A model generated the notes under the pieces. It worked only from the letters and a program-made list of their open reading frames with translations. It was not told the DNA's origin and searched no databases. The position numbers and the translations under genes are program-made. A stretch of DNA of 64,000 bases from Christiangramia forsetii KT0803 (lineage in GTDB: Bacteria > Bacteroidota > Bacteroidia > Flavobacteriales > Flavobacteriaceae): the NCBI RefSeq assembly GCF_000060345.1, contig NC_008571.1:2418001-2482000 (forward strand), written 5' to 3'. Shown piece by piece: positions 25,855 to 35,043 of the stretch; the first letter of the stretch is position 1, and each line of letters starts with the position of its first letter.

Positions 25855-27546
25855 TTAGCGAACCAGTTTCTTGTATTTAATTCGTTTCGGCATTATATCT
25901 CCACCTAAACGTTTTTTCTTGTTTTCTTCATAATCTGAAAAACTTCCCTCAAAGAAATACACCTGAGAGTCTCCTTCAAAAGCAAGAATATGTGTACAAA
26001 CCCTATCCAGGAACCAACGGTCGTGAGAAATAACTACAGCACAGCCGGCAAAATTATCCAGACCTTCCTCAAGTGCTCTTAATGTGTTTACATCAAGGTC
26101 GTTTGTTGGCTCATCCAGCAAAAGAACATTCCCTTCTTCTTTAAGGGTCATTGCAAGATGTAAACGGTTTCGTTCACCACCAGAAAGCATATTCACTTTC
26201 TTATTTTGTTCGCTTCCACTAAAATTAAATCTACTCAAATAAGCTCTTGAATTTACCTGTCGGCCTCCCATCATGATCAATTCCTGCTCATCACTAAAGT
26301 TTTGCCAGATCGTTTTTTCAGGATCTATATTCGAGTGACTTTGATCCACATATGAGATTTTGGCAGTTTCTCCAACTTTGAAATTCCCTTTATCAGGATC
26401 TTCCTCTCCCATGATCATCTTGAAAATCGTGGTTTTACCAGCACCGTTTGGCCCGATAATTCCTACAATTCCTGCCTGAGGAAGATTAAACTTAAGATCT
26501 TCATAAAGTAATTTATCTCCAAATGCTTTACTCACCCCTTCAGCATCGATCACATTGGTACCTAAACGAGGTCCATTCGGAATATAAATTTCCAGCTTCT
26601 CGTCCATCTGCTTCTGATCCTGACTCATTAATTTATCATAATTCTTAAGCCTGGCTTTCTGCTTACTTTGTCTACCTTTTGGACTCATTCTGGACCATTC
26701 AAGCTCTCGCTCCAACGTTTTTTGACGTTTGCTGGCCTGTTTTTGTTCTTGCGCAAGACGCTTAGATTTCTGGTCTAACCAAGAAGAATAGTTTCCTTTC
26801 CATGGAATCCCTTCTCCTCTATCCAGTTCAAGAATCCAACCAGCTACATTATCCAGGAAATAACGGTCGTGAGTTACAGCGATCACCGTTCCTTTATATT
26901 GAGCCAAATGATGCTCTAACCAATGGACAGATTCTGCATCCAGGTGGTTGGTAGGCTCATCCAGCAATAATACATCAGGCTCTTGAAGTAGAAGTCGGCA
27001 AAGCGCTACTCTTCTTCTCTCTCCTCCTGAAAGTACCGAAATCTTCTTATCTGAATCTGGAGTTCTTAAAGCATCCATGGCTATCTCCAATTTGGTATCA
27101 AGTTCCCATGCATTACTGGCATCAATCTTATCCTGAAGTTCAGCCTGCTTATCCATAAGCTTTTGCATTTTATCTGCATCTTCATAAACTTCCGGAAGCC
27201 CGAACATATCGTTGATCTTATTGTATTCATCCAGAATTCCAACTGTTTCGGCCACTCCTTCTTTTACTACATCCAATACAGTCTTTTCTTCATCGAGATC
27301 TGGTTCCTGTTCTAACATTCCGACGCTATAATTAGGAGAAAAAACCACATCTCCCTGATAATTTTGATCGCGTCCAGCTATGATATTCAGCAAAGTAGAT
27401 TTACCAGAACCATTAAGTCCCAGAATTCCAATTTTAGCGCCATAAAAAAAACTGAGGTAAATATTCTTTAGAACCGGCGTATTTGCATTTTTAAAAGTTT
27501 TGGTAACTCCAGACATGGAGAAAATTACCTTATTATCGTCTGCCAT
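25855..27546 (-). CDS. ettA: Energy-dependent translational throttle protein EttA (ABC-F)
   Basis: 563 aa, matching EttA length (~555). Two ABC domains without membrane part: first Walker A GLNGSGKST at 43-51 and LSGGERRRVALCRLLLQEPD; second GPNGAGKTT, LSGGERNRLHLAMTLKEEGN and LLLDEPTNDLDVN. The inter-domain region SRMSPKGRQSKQKARLKNYD is the P-site tRNA interaction motif of EttA. In E. coli EttA binds the ribosomal E site and gates the first elongation step according to ATP/ADP ratio. It is transcribed alone, upstream gap 68 bp, and converges on the DUF1456 gene with a shared terminator. Confidence 0.95.
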   Translation of the reverse strand: MADDNKVIFSMSGVTKTFKNANTPVLKNIYLSFFYGAKIGILGLNGSGKSTLLNIIAGRDQNYQGDVVFSPNYSVGMLEQEPDLDEEKTVLDVVKEGVAETVGILDEYNKINDMFGLPEVYEDADKMQKLMDKQAELQDKIDASNAWELDTKLEIAMDALRTPDSDKKISVLSGGERRRVALCRLLLQEPDVLLLDEPTNHLDAESVHWLEHHLAQYKGTVIAVTHDRYFLDNVAGWILELDRGEGIPWKGNYSSWLDQKSKRLAQEQKQASKRQKTLERELEWSRMSPKGRQSKQKARLKNYDKLMSQDQKQMDEKLEIYIPNGPRLGTNVIDAEGVSKAFGDKLLYEDLKFNLPQAGIVGIIGPNGAGKTTIFKMIMGEEDPDKGNFKVGETAKISYVDQSHSNIDPEKTIWQNFSDEQELIMMGGRQVNSRAYLSRFNFSGSEQNKKVNMLSGGERNRLHLAMTLKEEGNVLLLDEPTNDLDVNTLRALEEGLDNFAGCAVVISHDRWFLDRVCTHILAFEGDSQVYFFEGSFSDYEENKKKRLGGDIMPKRIKYKKLVR

Positions 27547-27614
27547 ATATTTTTAAAATTTAAATTTTTAAATCTATCTAAGAAGATGCAAATATCCTGA
27601 ATTTTTCAGAGAAA

Positions 27615-28094
27615 TCAATTGTCATAAACACTCAATAATCGTTCAATAATCAGCAATTGTCCCGTATGATAGGCTGTATGTTCCACAACAAGGATTATTT
27701 CTCTTAAAAGACTGTGTTCATTTGAGTTTTGCACCGGTTTATTTAGATCGTTATTACTATCAAGAATGTATTCTTTAAACAACCTTCTATCTTCAAAATA
27801 CTCGGCTTTTAAGTCTTCCCAATCCTCTTCATTAGCAGGTGCCGGTCGTCCCGGCCAGTAATCATCCGGCCAGTTTCGAGTATTATAATCACCGGAAATG
27901 CTATATTCAAGAATATCTTTTTGAGCAAAAGCAATATGAAAGAAGATCTCGTAAAATGAATATGGCAAACCGGACGGCCTTACTCCAATTTTTTCGAAAG
28001 GAATTCCATCTAAAAAACTATCTATAGAAGCATATGCAAGTCCTCCCTCAAGATGTTTTACCAATTGATTTCGCTGTGTTACATCTACATTCAT
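27615..28094 (-). CDS. DinB-like metal-binding protein
   Basis: 159 aa four-helix bundle of the DinB/YfiT type. The likely metal histidines are in the IFFHIAFAQKDIL helix (about residue 52) and in VVEHTAYHTGQLLII (about 137-142), the usual H...HxxxH arrangement. A WPDDYWPGRPAPANEEDW insert links helices. Members include thiol-dependent transferases and many uncharacterised proteins; the specific reaction is unknown. It is 10 bp downstream of the small membrane protein gene on the same strand. Confidence 0.8.
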   Translation of the reverse strand: MNVDVTQRNQLVKHLEGGLAYASIDSFLDGIPFEKIGVRPSGLPYSFYEIFFHIAFAQKDILEYSISGDYNTRNWPDDYWPGRPAPANEEDWEDLKAEYFEDRRLFKEYILDSNNDLNKPVQNSNEHSLLREIILVVEHTAYHTGQLLIIERLLSVYDN

Positions 28095-28104
28095 AGTCTT
28101 AATT

Positions 28105-28284
28105 TTAAACCCGGCCCTTTAGAGCATTAAAAACCCAGGATATAAAGAAAAATCCTATTCCAGTTACAGAAAAACCAATTGCATAATCCCTATATTTTAA
28201 AACCCCTAAAAGTACAAGAGCCGTTCCCACAAGAAACATTAAAAAAGAGGCCCATCCAAAAATAGTATTTTTATTCATTGCCAT
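28105..28284 (-). CDS. Small two-helix membrane protein
   Basis: 59 aa from the ATG at 28284; an ATG at 28278 and a TTG at 28287 are possible. It has two membrane helices, NTIFGWASFLMFLVGTALVL and about residues 32-52 (YAIGFSVTGIGFFFISWVF), and a short basic C-terminus. It resembles the small flavobacterial membrane family that NCBI names after a Gramella protein (CAL67264 family), from memory. Function unknown. It likely forms an operon with the DinB-like gene 10 bp downstream. Confidence 0.75.
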   Translation of the reverse strand: MAMNKNTIFGWASFLMFLVGTALVLLGVLKYRDYAIGFSVTGIGFFFISWVFNALKGRV

Positions 28285-28411
28285 CAATCCGGTTTTATTA
28301 CAAATATCGGCTAATTTTTAATGATTGTTTTAAACCATAGAATTCAAGTGATTTTGTATTTTAGCAAAAAGTCATTTCTGAATAAAAATTCACAATATTT
28401 CTTCAGAAATT

Positions 28412-28432
28412 AGATTAATTTCGAATTAATCT
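28412..28432. promoter_or_regulatory. Inverted repeat, candidate operator
   Basis: AGATTAATT-TCG-AATTAATCT is a perfect 9-bp inverted repeat with a 3-bp centre, 38 bp before the acyl-CoA carboxylase start. Size and position fit a dimeric repressor or activator site. No regulator gene is adjacent. Confidence 0.5.
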
Positions 28433-28470
28433 TAGCGAAATAGTCGAATTCTTGTAAATAGTTCAAAATA

Positions 28471-30099
28471 ATGGATATCAATTTCAATAAAAATGAAGAT
28501 TACAACAAGCTTTTAGTTTCTTCTTTGAGACAGAGGCTTGCCAAAGTAAAACTTGGTGGTGGTGAAAAAAAAATAGAAAAACATCATTCCAAAGGAAAAA
28601 TGACCGCCAGGGAGCGAATCGATTTTCTTTTAGATGATAAATCGAACTCCATCGAAATTGGTGCGTTTGCAGGAGAAGGAATGTACAAAGAGCATGGCGG
28701 ATGCCCCAGCGGAGGTGTTGTAGTTAAAATGGGATATGTATCTGGCAAGCAATGTATCGTGGTTGCCAATGACGCAACTGTGAAAGCGGGAGCCTGGTTT
28801 CCAATAACCGGGAAAAAGAATCTTCGTGCTCAGGAAATTGCTATAGAAAACAGGTTACCTATTATTTATCTGGTAGACAGTGCAGGTGTTTATTTACCTA
28901 TGCAGGATGAAATATTTCCTGATAAAGAACATTTTGGAAGAATATTTCGCAACAATGCAGTAATGAGCAGTATGGGAATCACTCAAATCGCAGCAGTAAT
29001 GGGAAGCTGTGTAGCCGGAGGAGCCTATTTACCTATTATGAGTGATGAAGCCATTATTGTTGAAAAGACCGGAAGTATATTTTTAGCAGGTAGCTACCTT
29101 GTAAAAGCTGCCATTGGTGAGTCTATAGATAATGAAACGCTTGGAGGAGCTACTACGCATTCTGAGATAAGCGGAGTAACAGATTATAAAGCAAAAGATG
29201 ATAAAGATGCGCTAACCCGTATTCAAAACATCATGGATAAAATTGGCGATTATGACAAAGCGGGATATAGTCATAAGAAGTCCGTTAAACCAAAGGAAAA
29301 CCCGGAAGATATCTACGGAATTCTACCTAAGAAAAGAAGTGACCAGTATGATATGCACAAGATTATTGAAAGACTTGTGGATGGTTCAGAATTTGAAGAA
29401 TATAAAGAAGGATATGGGCAAACAATTATCACTGGTTATGCCCGTATAGACGGTTGGGCAGTTGGAATTGTTGCCAATCAGCGAAAGATTGTAAAAACCA
29501 AGAAAGGTGAAATGCAGTTTGGGGGAGTGATCTATTCAGATTCTGCCGATAAGGCTACTCGTTTCATTGCAAACTGCAATCAGAAGAAAATTCCATTGGT
29601 TTTTCTTCAGGATGTCACCGGATTTATGGTGGGAAGTAAAAGCGAACATGGCGGAATCATTAAAGATGGTGCCAAAATGGTAAATGCCGTAAGTAATTCT
29701 GTAGTTCCGAAATTTACCATAATTATAGGAAATTCTTATGGTGCAGGAAATTACGCTATGTGCGGAAAGGCTTATGATCCAAGACTAATCGCTGCCTGGC
29801 CAAGTGCTGAACTTGCCGTAATGGGAGGAACTCAGGCTGCTAAAGTACTCGCTCAAATCGAAACGGCCTCAATGGCCAAAAAAGGTGAAAAAGTAGATGA
29901 GGAAAAAGAGAAAGAAGTATTTGAAAAACTGAAAGCTAAATACGATGAGCAGACTTCTGCTTATTATGCCGCAGCCAGAATCTGGACAGATGCTATCATA
30001 GATCCTTTAGATACCAGAAAGTGGATCTCCATGGGGATAGAAGCTGCCAATCATGCTCCTATCGAGAAAGATTTTAATATGGGGGTAATTCAAACCTGA
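28471..30099 (+). CDS. Acyl-CoA carboxylase, carboxyltransferase (beta) subunit
   Basis: 542 aa, the size of methylcrotonyl-/propionyl-CoA carboxylase beta subunits. It transfers the carboxyl from carboxybiotin to an acyl-CoA. The N-terminal domain has KMTARERIDFLLD and YLVDSAGVYLPMQDEIFP; the C-terminal carboxyltransferase domain has FLQDVTGFMVGSKSEHGGI, the oxyanion region GNSYGAGNYAMCGKAYDPR and WPSAELAVMGGTQAAKVL. The pattern is nearest to the methylcrotonyl (leucine breakdown) or geranyl type, but substrate cannot be fixed; no biotin carboxylase subunit is in the window. Preceded by an inverted repeat and followed 3 bp later by a secreted-protein gene. Confidence 0.85.
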   Translation: MDINFNKNEDYNKLLVSSLRQRLAKVKLGGGEKKIEKHHSKGKMTARERIDFLLDDKSNSIEIGAFAGEGMYKEHGGCPSGGVVVKMGYVSGKQCIVVANDATVKAGAWFPITGKKNLRAQEIAIENRLPIIYLVDSAGVYLPMQDEIFPDKEHFGRIFRNNAVMSSMGITQIAAVMGSCVAGGAYLPIMSDEAIIVEKTGSIFLAGSYLVKAAIGESIDNETLGGATTHSEISGVTDYKAKDDKDALTRIQNIMDKIGDYDKAGYSHKKSVKPKENPEDIYGILPKKRSDQYDMHKIIERLVDGSEFEEYKEGYGQTIITGYARIDGWAVGIVANQRKIVKTKKGEMQFGGVIYSDSADKATRFIANCNQKKIPLVFLQDVTGFMVGSKSEHGGIIKDGAKMVNAVSNSVVPKFTIIIGNSYGAGNYAMCGKAYDPRLIAAWPSAELAVMGGTQAAKVLAQIETASMAKKGEKVDEEKEKEVFEKLKAKYDEQTSAYYAAARIWTDAIIDPLDTRKWISMGIEAANHAPIEKDFNMGVIQT

Positions 30100-30102
30100 T
30101 TT

Positions 30103-30987
30103 ATGAAACACACATTTTTTCTATTTATCACCGTATTTATAAGTCTACAAGCATTTTCTCAGGATACAATTAAAAGACAGGCTGCAAGGAAGTTTATTTC
30201 CCTGAAATTTTACGAAGAAACATTTGGGAAACCTGTAGACACCACGGAATTTAGTTATAGAGATAATGATACCCTGGTAAGAGTACCACTTGATTTCGAT
30301 CCCTATGCCGGAAAAGACTACGTGAGAGTGGAATATGTTCCAAAAGATTCAACATTTCTGGATATCTATAAGGATGTTGTGTACAATACCGATGTGAAGA
30401 TAGATTCAACCGAAAGGATGAAATACTGGAAAGAAGAAATCAGGATATTTTTTGATGAAAGCGTACCTGTATCGCATACCAAAGATCTCATGCAATTTGC
30501 GAAAACGATCTCCAGGGATATAGACTCACTAAAGATTACTCGAAATTTTGATAGAGAGAAATCAAATTATCTGGTGTATTATCTAAACAGAGAAAACATC
30601 AGTGATTATGAACCCAGAATAACCAATAATACTGGTGGTTATTATGTTAGCTGGAACGGACGGCAACAGATTTATGACGGAAAACTGAAGATTAATACAG
30701 AAAAAGCAAAGTCGGAAGAACTTCAGCTAAATCTATTAAAATTTCACTTTTTTAAATCTTTAGGATATTTCAGATCATCAAAAGATTTGGTTTGCAAAAG
30801 TATTTTATCGGCCTGTAGAACCTTAAGAGAGCTCACAGAAAGAGATTTGGAAATCTTAAATTATCATTACTCTTACGGTGTTTGTAAAGGGGAAACATTG
30901 AAAAATTTCTCAGAACAAACTCAGAGAATGCAAGAAGTCTTAGATAAAGATCCAAACGCCAAATTATATATAATGCATCATGAATAG
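30103..30987 (+). CDS. Secreted protein, possibly DUF2927-like
   Basis: 294 aa with a signal peptide (KHTFFLFITVFISLQAFS, then QDTIK). The central part (about 110-270) has EIRIFFDESVPVSHTKDLM, YLVYYLNRENISDYEP and LLKFHFFKSLGYFRSS, then a late LTERDLEILNYHYSYGVCKG. This order resembles DUF2927, a family related to zinc peptidases, but a complete zinc motif is missing (FHFFKSLG rather than HExxH), so it would be inactive. The assignment is tentative. It is 3 bp after the carboxylase gene and overlaps the M1 peptidase gene by 8 bp, so it is co-translated with an exported peptidase. Confidence 0.6.
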   Translation: MKHTFFLFITVFISLQAFSQDTIKRQAARKFISLKFYEETFGKPVDTTEFSYRDNDTLVRVPLDFDPYAGKDYVRVEYVPKDSTFLDIYKDVVYNTDVKIDSTERMKYWKEEIRIFFDESVPVSHTKDLMQFAKTISRDIDSLKITRNFDREKSNYLVYYLNRENISDYEPRITNNTGGYYVSWNGRQQIYDGKLKINTEKAKSEELQLNLLKFHFFKSLGYFRSSKDLVCKSILSACRTLRELTERDLEILNYHYSYGVCKGETLKNFSEQTQRMQEVLDKDPNAKLYIMHHE

Positions 30988-32614
30988 ATTATTCACCATA
31001 CTTTTCCTTTTTACGTGGGCGCTCTCCGGAGCCCAGGTTGTTGGAGAAAATCACACCGATTACACACAAGCTGACAGCCTTAGGGGATCTTTAAGACCTG
31101 AAAGAACAGGTTTTGATGTTCAGAAATATCATCTAAAGCTAAAAATAGAGCCTGAAAAGAAATTTATTTCAGGATCCAACACCATAAGTTTTCAGGTAAT
31201 GAACAGCTTACCAAGCATGCAGTTAGACCTCTTTGAGAATATGAAAATTGACTCTATCATGCATGGAAATAAAAGTCTGGATTACCAACGAAAGTTCAAT
31301 GCTGTATTTATCAATTTTGAGAAACCTTTAAAGCAGGGAACGCTTGATTCTATTCAATTTTACTATCATGGAAACCCTATTGTGGCAGAAAATGCTCCCT
31401 GGGATGGCGGATTCGTTTGGTCTGAAGATAAGAATGGAAATCCGTGGATAGGTGTTGCCGCTCAAGGAACAGGTGCTAGTTTGTGGTATCCAAATAAAGA
31501 TCATCAAAGCGATGAACCTGAAGAAGCCAGAATGGATATTAGCGTACCCACCGGACTTACTAATGTTTCTAACGGTAGATTTATTAAGAAAACGGATCTT
31601 GAAAATGGATTTACTGAATGGAGCTGGAAAGTAGTCAACCCAATCAATAACTACAATATCATGATCAATATCGGGAAGTATGCTCACTTTTCAGATAAAT
31701 ACAAAGACCTTGATCTTGATTATTATGTTTTAGAATACAATCTTGATAAAGCGAAGAAACAGTTCGAGGAAGTAAAAGACATGATGGAATGTTTCTATGA
31801 AAAAATGGGACCTTATCCTTTTGAAAAAGATGGTTTTAAACTCGTGGAAACTCCCTATCTCGGGATGGAGCATCAAAGTGCCGTAGCCTATGGTAATAAC
31901 TATAAAAATGGTTATCTGGGAAGAGATCTTTCTGGTACCGGAATTGGACTAAAATGGGATTATATCATCATCCATGAATCTGGACATGAGTGGTATGGAA
32001 ATAGTATTACTGCCAAGGATATTGCAGATATGTGGATCCAGGAAGGTTTTACCAGTTATACAGAAAGTATTTATGTAGAATGCCGTTGGGGAAAACAGGA
32101 AGCCCTGGAATATCTTAAAGGAACGAGACGAGGTGTGGGCAATAAGCAAAAAATTATAGGTGATTATGGTGTAAATGCTGAAGGTTCTGGCGATATGTAC
32201 TTTAAAGGAGCGAACCTTTTAAATACCATTAGAAGTATTTACGATAATGATGAATTATGGTGGGATACTTTCAGGAATTATACTAAAACATTTAAGCATC
32301 AAACGATCACTACCAATGATACGGAAGCATTCTTTAATGAGGCTATCAATATAGATCTAAAACCTGTATTTAATCAATATCTGAGACAGGCTGCTTTACC
32401 GGTTCTTCAACTTAAACAAGGAGATGACCAGATACTATACCGCTGGAAAGCCGATGTGATAAATTTTAAAATGCCCGTAGATGTAATTATTGATGAAGAA
32501 GAAATAAGATTAATGGGAACCTCTGAATGGCAATCTTATGAAACCGGGGAAGGATTAGATGAGTTGAAGGTCAATGAATTAGAATTCTACATTACCACAA
32601 AAATAGTGGAGTAA
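30980..32614 (+). CDS. M1 family metallopeptidase (exported)
   Basis: 544 aa. Signal peptide NRLFTILFLFTWALSGAQ; then the beta-saddle N-terminal domain (FDVQKYHLKLKIEPEKKFIS). Zinc motif HESGH at 332-336 with the third ligand Glu355 (WIQEGFTSYTE), exactly the M1 spacing. The exopeptidase-type substrate loop reads GMEHQS rather than GAMEN, as in several M1 peptidases of Bacteroidota. It is shorter than the usual ~850-aa enzymes and lacks the large C-terminal helical domain. Probably periplasmic. Co-transcribed with the upstream secreted protein by an 8-bp overlap. Confidence 0.9.
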   Translation: MNRLFTILFLFTWALSGAQVVGENHTDYTQADSLRGSLRPERTGFDVQKYHLKLKIEPEKKFISGSNTISFQVMNSLPSMQLDLFENMKIDSIMHGNKSLDYQRKFNAVFINFEKPLKQGTLDSIQFYYHGNPIVAENAPWDGGFVWSEDKNGNPWIGVAAQGTGASLWYPNKDHQSDEPEEARMDISVPTGLTNVSNGRFIKKTDLENGFTEWSWKVVNPINNYNIMINIGKYAHFSDKYKDLDLDYYVLEYNLDKAKKQFEEVKDMMECFYEKMGPYPFEKDGFKLVETPYLGMEHQSAVAYGNNYKNGYLGRDLSGTGIGLKWDYIIIHESGHEWYGNSITAKDIADMWIQEGFTSYTESIYVECRWGKQEALEYLKGTRRGVGNKQKIIGDYGVNAEGSGDMYFKGANLLNTIRSIYDNDELWWDTFRNYTKTFKHQTITTNDTEAFFNEAINIDLKPVFNQYLRQAALPVLQLKQGDDQILYRWKADVINFKMPVDVIIDEEEIRLMGTSEWQSYETGEGLDELKVNELEFYITTKIVE

Positions 32615-32700
32615 TAAAAATAACGATTAGAAACTATATTTTCAGACTTAATACAGGCGTATTACATTGATTTTTAGTAATTTAATGTAAATTTTCCATT

Positions 32701-33123
32701 ATGTTAAGTATCAAATCACTTAATAAATGGGCCAATGCACATACTTACTACTGGTTGGATGTATTGAGAGTAGCTCTGGGTGTTCTCTTTTTTATTAAAG
32801 GAGTCAATTTTATTTCTCAGACTGAAACCCTGGTAACCTTGATTGAACCTCTTAGAGGTTTTGGAGGGACTATGTTAGTTGTTCACTATGTAGCTTCGGC
32901 ACATCTCGTAGGCGGAATCCTAATTGCTTTTGGACTGCTTACCAGATGGGCATTAATCGCGCAATTACCAATTTTGTTTGGAGCGATCCTTATTAATTTC
33001 GTAGGCGTAATGAGCGCTTCCAACTTAATCCTGGCACTCGTAGTATTTGTATTTACCGCTTTCTTTATCTTTTATGGCTCCGGAAAACATTCCGCAGATT
33101 ATTTGATGAAGATGGGTTATTAG
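32701..33123 (+). CDS. DoxX family membrane protein
   Basis: 140 aa with four membrane helices (about 17-37, 60-80, 85-105 and 110-130). The DoxX pattern LDVLRVALGVLFFIKGVNFI and the HLVGGILIAFGLLTRWALIA helix-hairpin are clear. DoxX proteins are small inner-membrane proteins linked to redox or thiosulfate-quinone oxidation in some organisms; here the role is unknown. A weak inverted repeat (TTACATT 32662-32668 with AATGTAA 32684-32690) lies in the leader. It converges on the M24 peptidase gene with only 11 bp between stops. Confidence 0.88.
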   Translation: MLSIKSLNKWANAHTYYWLDVLRVALGVLFFIKGVNFISQTETLVTLIEPLRGFGGTMLVVHYVASAHLVGGILIAFGLLTRWALIAQLPILFGAILINFVGVMSASNLILALVVFVFTAFFIFYGSGKHSADYLMKMGY

Positions 33124-33134
33124 GCCTAAATCAT

Positions 33135-34466
33135 TCAGTTTTCAGCTTCTTCCGAAGGAATTAGCATAAGATTTCTTTGTCTTTTATTTACGTATCTAAA
33201 TCCGTCTTCTCCCCAGAATCCTGCCTCTTCCAGCATAATTCTGATACTTTTATTCCATTCTGGAACTTCAACTTCGGTATTCAGTTCAATTGCGTAGACA
33301 GTATTCTCGTATAATTTGTAATCTCCAGTTCCGGGCACCCCACCCTGTTGATCCCACATTCCGATCGTTGGTCCCGCAGAATGTCCATACAGACCTAGTG
33401 GATGCGTATAGATGGAAGCTTTTAAGTCTCTTTCTTTCGCCTCTTCAAGACTTTGTCTTAATATTTCATTTCCGCTAAGTCCTGTCTCAAAATTTGAGAT
33501 TAGAATATCCTGAAGCTCGTTTCCTTTATTAAAAGCCTGCTGAAGAAAATCAGGGGCTGCTGTCTCACCATCCTTAAGCACGTATGCCATTTGCTGGCAA
33601 TCTGTATTCAAGCGCAGGTAAGTAATTCCGAAATCGCAATGTAACAGATCGCCGGGAAGTATAACACTGCTCCCATTTTTATCTGAAAAAGCGGTGACTT
33701 GATCTACCAGCTTTTCTTTATTTCTTTGGATGTCCACAGTTGGGTGAAACCAGGTCTCCATTCCCATATCGGTAACTTTTTGGCGCATCCACCAAACAAC
33801 ATCCTCTGTAGTGGTAACTCCGGGTTCAATTAGTTTTGAACTAAAGGCCTCCGCTATTATATCGTGAGTTATTTCCACCAAAGAACTGTAAACTATCATC
33901 TCCCTAATTGTTCTTGTCTCGATCCAGCCTACTGCAAGATCTTCTGCAGAAACTATTCTCTTCACATATTCCTCAGGTAAAGCTTCCTTAAATTCATCAA
34001 AATCGGTTTTTACCAATCCATCTGCAATTCCAAAGTTTTCAGAAAAATTTAGCCCAATTTTTTCCGGATTACGATCTTTTATAATATCAATTAAAGCTTT
34101 CCACTGGTCAGGTTGTTTTTCCTTATCCCAGGCTGAATCTATATTCTCCCCGATATTATATCTGGCAATTGCAAGTTTTTCAATCGTATCCTGATATTTT
34201 TTCCTATTAAACACCAGAACTGTTCTTCTCCTGGCATTTAACCAGGTACTGGGAAGCATCGTTCTTAAAACAGGATCTTCATTATATTCACGCGAAATCA
34301 ATATCCACATATCTATACCGGTCCTGTCCATGAGCATGGGTAAAACTTCATTAAATCTTTCTGCAAGAATCTGATCTATAATTTCAGATCTTTCACGTTC
34401 AGCAAGAATCTGACTTTGGGATACTGTAGTGAATAGCAATAAGCCTAAAAGAAATATTTTTTTCAT
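33135..34466 (-). CDS. M24 family metallopeptidase, exported (Xaa-Pro aminopeptidase-like)
   Basis: 443 aa. Signal peptide KKIFLLGLLLFTTVSQSQ, so unlike cytosolic PepP it is exported. The creatinase-type N-terminal domain (about 20-190) holds DMWILISREYNEDP. The C-terminal pita-bread domain has the five metal ligands: Asp in LLHCDFGITY, Asp in LNTDCQQ, His in LYGHSAGPTIG, Glu in YAIELNTEV and Glu in IRIMLEEAG. Probably releases N-terminal residues before proline in the periplasm. It is 42 bp after the CIA30 gene in the same direction. Confidence 0.88.
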   Translation of the reverse strand: MKKIFLLGLLLFTTVSQSQILAERERSEIIDQILAERFNEVLPMLMDRTGIDMWILISREYNEDPVLRTMLPSTWLNARRRTVLVFNRKKYQDTIEKLAIARYNIGENIDSAWDKEKQPDQWKALIDIIKDRNPEKIGLNFSENFGIADGLVKTDFDEFKEALPEEYVKRIVSAEDLAVGWIETRTIREMIVYSSLVEITHDIIAEAFSSKLIEPGVTTTEDVVWWMRQKVTDMGMETWFHPTVDIQRNKEKLVDQVTAFSDKNGSSVILPGDLLHCDFGITYLRLNTDCQQMAYVLKDGETAAPDFLQQAFNKGNELQDILISNFETGLSGNEILRQSLEEAKERDLKASIYTHPLGLYGHSAGPTIGMWDQQGGVPGTGDYKLYENTVYAIELNTEVEVPEWNKSIRIMLEEAGFWGEDGFRYVNKRQRNLMLIPSEEAEN

Positions 34467-34508
34467 GAATTGGTTTTGATTAAATAAGCTATCTAAAGAA
34501 ATTCCGAA

Positions 34509-35039
34509 TTATTCTAATTCAATTTTATCTATCAAAAGCTGAAATTTTTCATTCTTTTTGTTTCCTATCAAAATACCAATCTCATCTATATGCTGATGCG
34601 CAAAATTGGCTAGATTCAACTTCCGACCTCTAAAATAAGGATACATTTCTTTTAAAGGAATTTTTATATTCTGCCATTCTCCATTGGTAGAAAATTCAGT
34701 GATATATGAATAATAATTTTGGTCTCTATTCTTTATTCTGAATTGATATTTTTTTCCATGTCCTTTAAGTTTGATTGAAATCATTTGATGATTTTCAAGA
34801 TCAATTTTTTGCATATCATATCTTACAGACACAAATCCGTCATTGTTCTCCAAGGAAACATTTCCTTCAAACTGCGCATGGCCGTCTGCATTCAAGAAAA
34901 ATGTTCCGTTCGAGTTTCCTCCCATCACCCGGTCTTCTACGATATTCCAGTTTGAAATATCGCTATTCTTCTGAAAATCAAAAATTGTATTCAAATTAAA
35001 AATAATTAGTCCCAGAATAGAAAGTGAGAGATTTTTCAT
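34509..35039 (-). CDS. CIA30 family protein
   Basis: 176 aa. A short leader (KNLSLSILGLIIFNLNTIFD) could be a signal or anchor. The rest matches CIA30, with WNIVEDRVMGGNSNGTF near the start, the jelly-roll strands FVSVRYDM and KYQFRIKNRDQNYYSYITEF, and DEIGILIGNKKNEKFQLLID at the end. In mitochondria CIA30 helps complex I assembly; bacterial members are of unknown role and are related to carbohydrate-binding folds. It lies 4 bp after menE in the same operon, so a link to respiration is possible but unproved. Confidence 0.85.
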   Translation of the reverse strand: MKNLSLSILGLIIFNLNTIFDFQKNSDISNWNIVEDRVMGGNSNGTFFLNADGHAQFEGNVSLENNDGFVSVRYDMQKIDLENHQMISIKLKGHGKKYQFRIKNRDQNYYSYITEFSTNGEWQNIKIPLKEMYPYFRGRKLNLANFAHQHIDEIGILIGNKKNEKFQLLIDKIELE

Positions 35040-35043
35040 AAAA

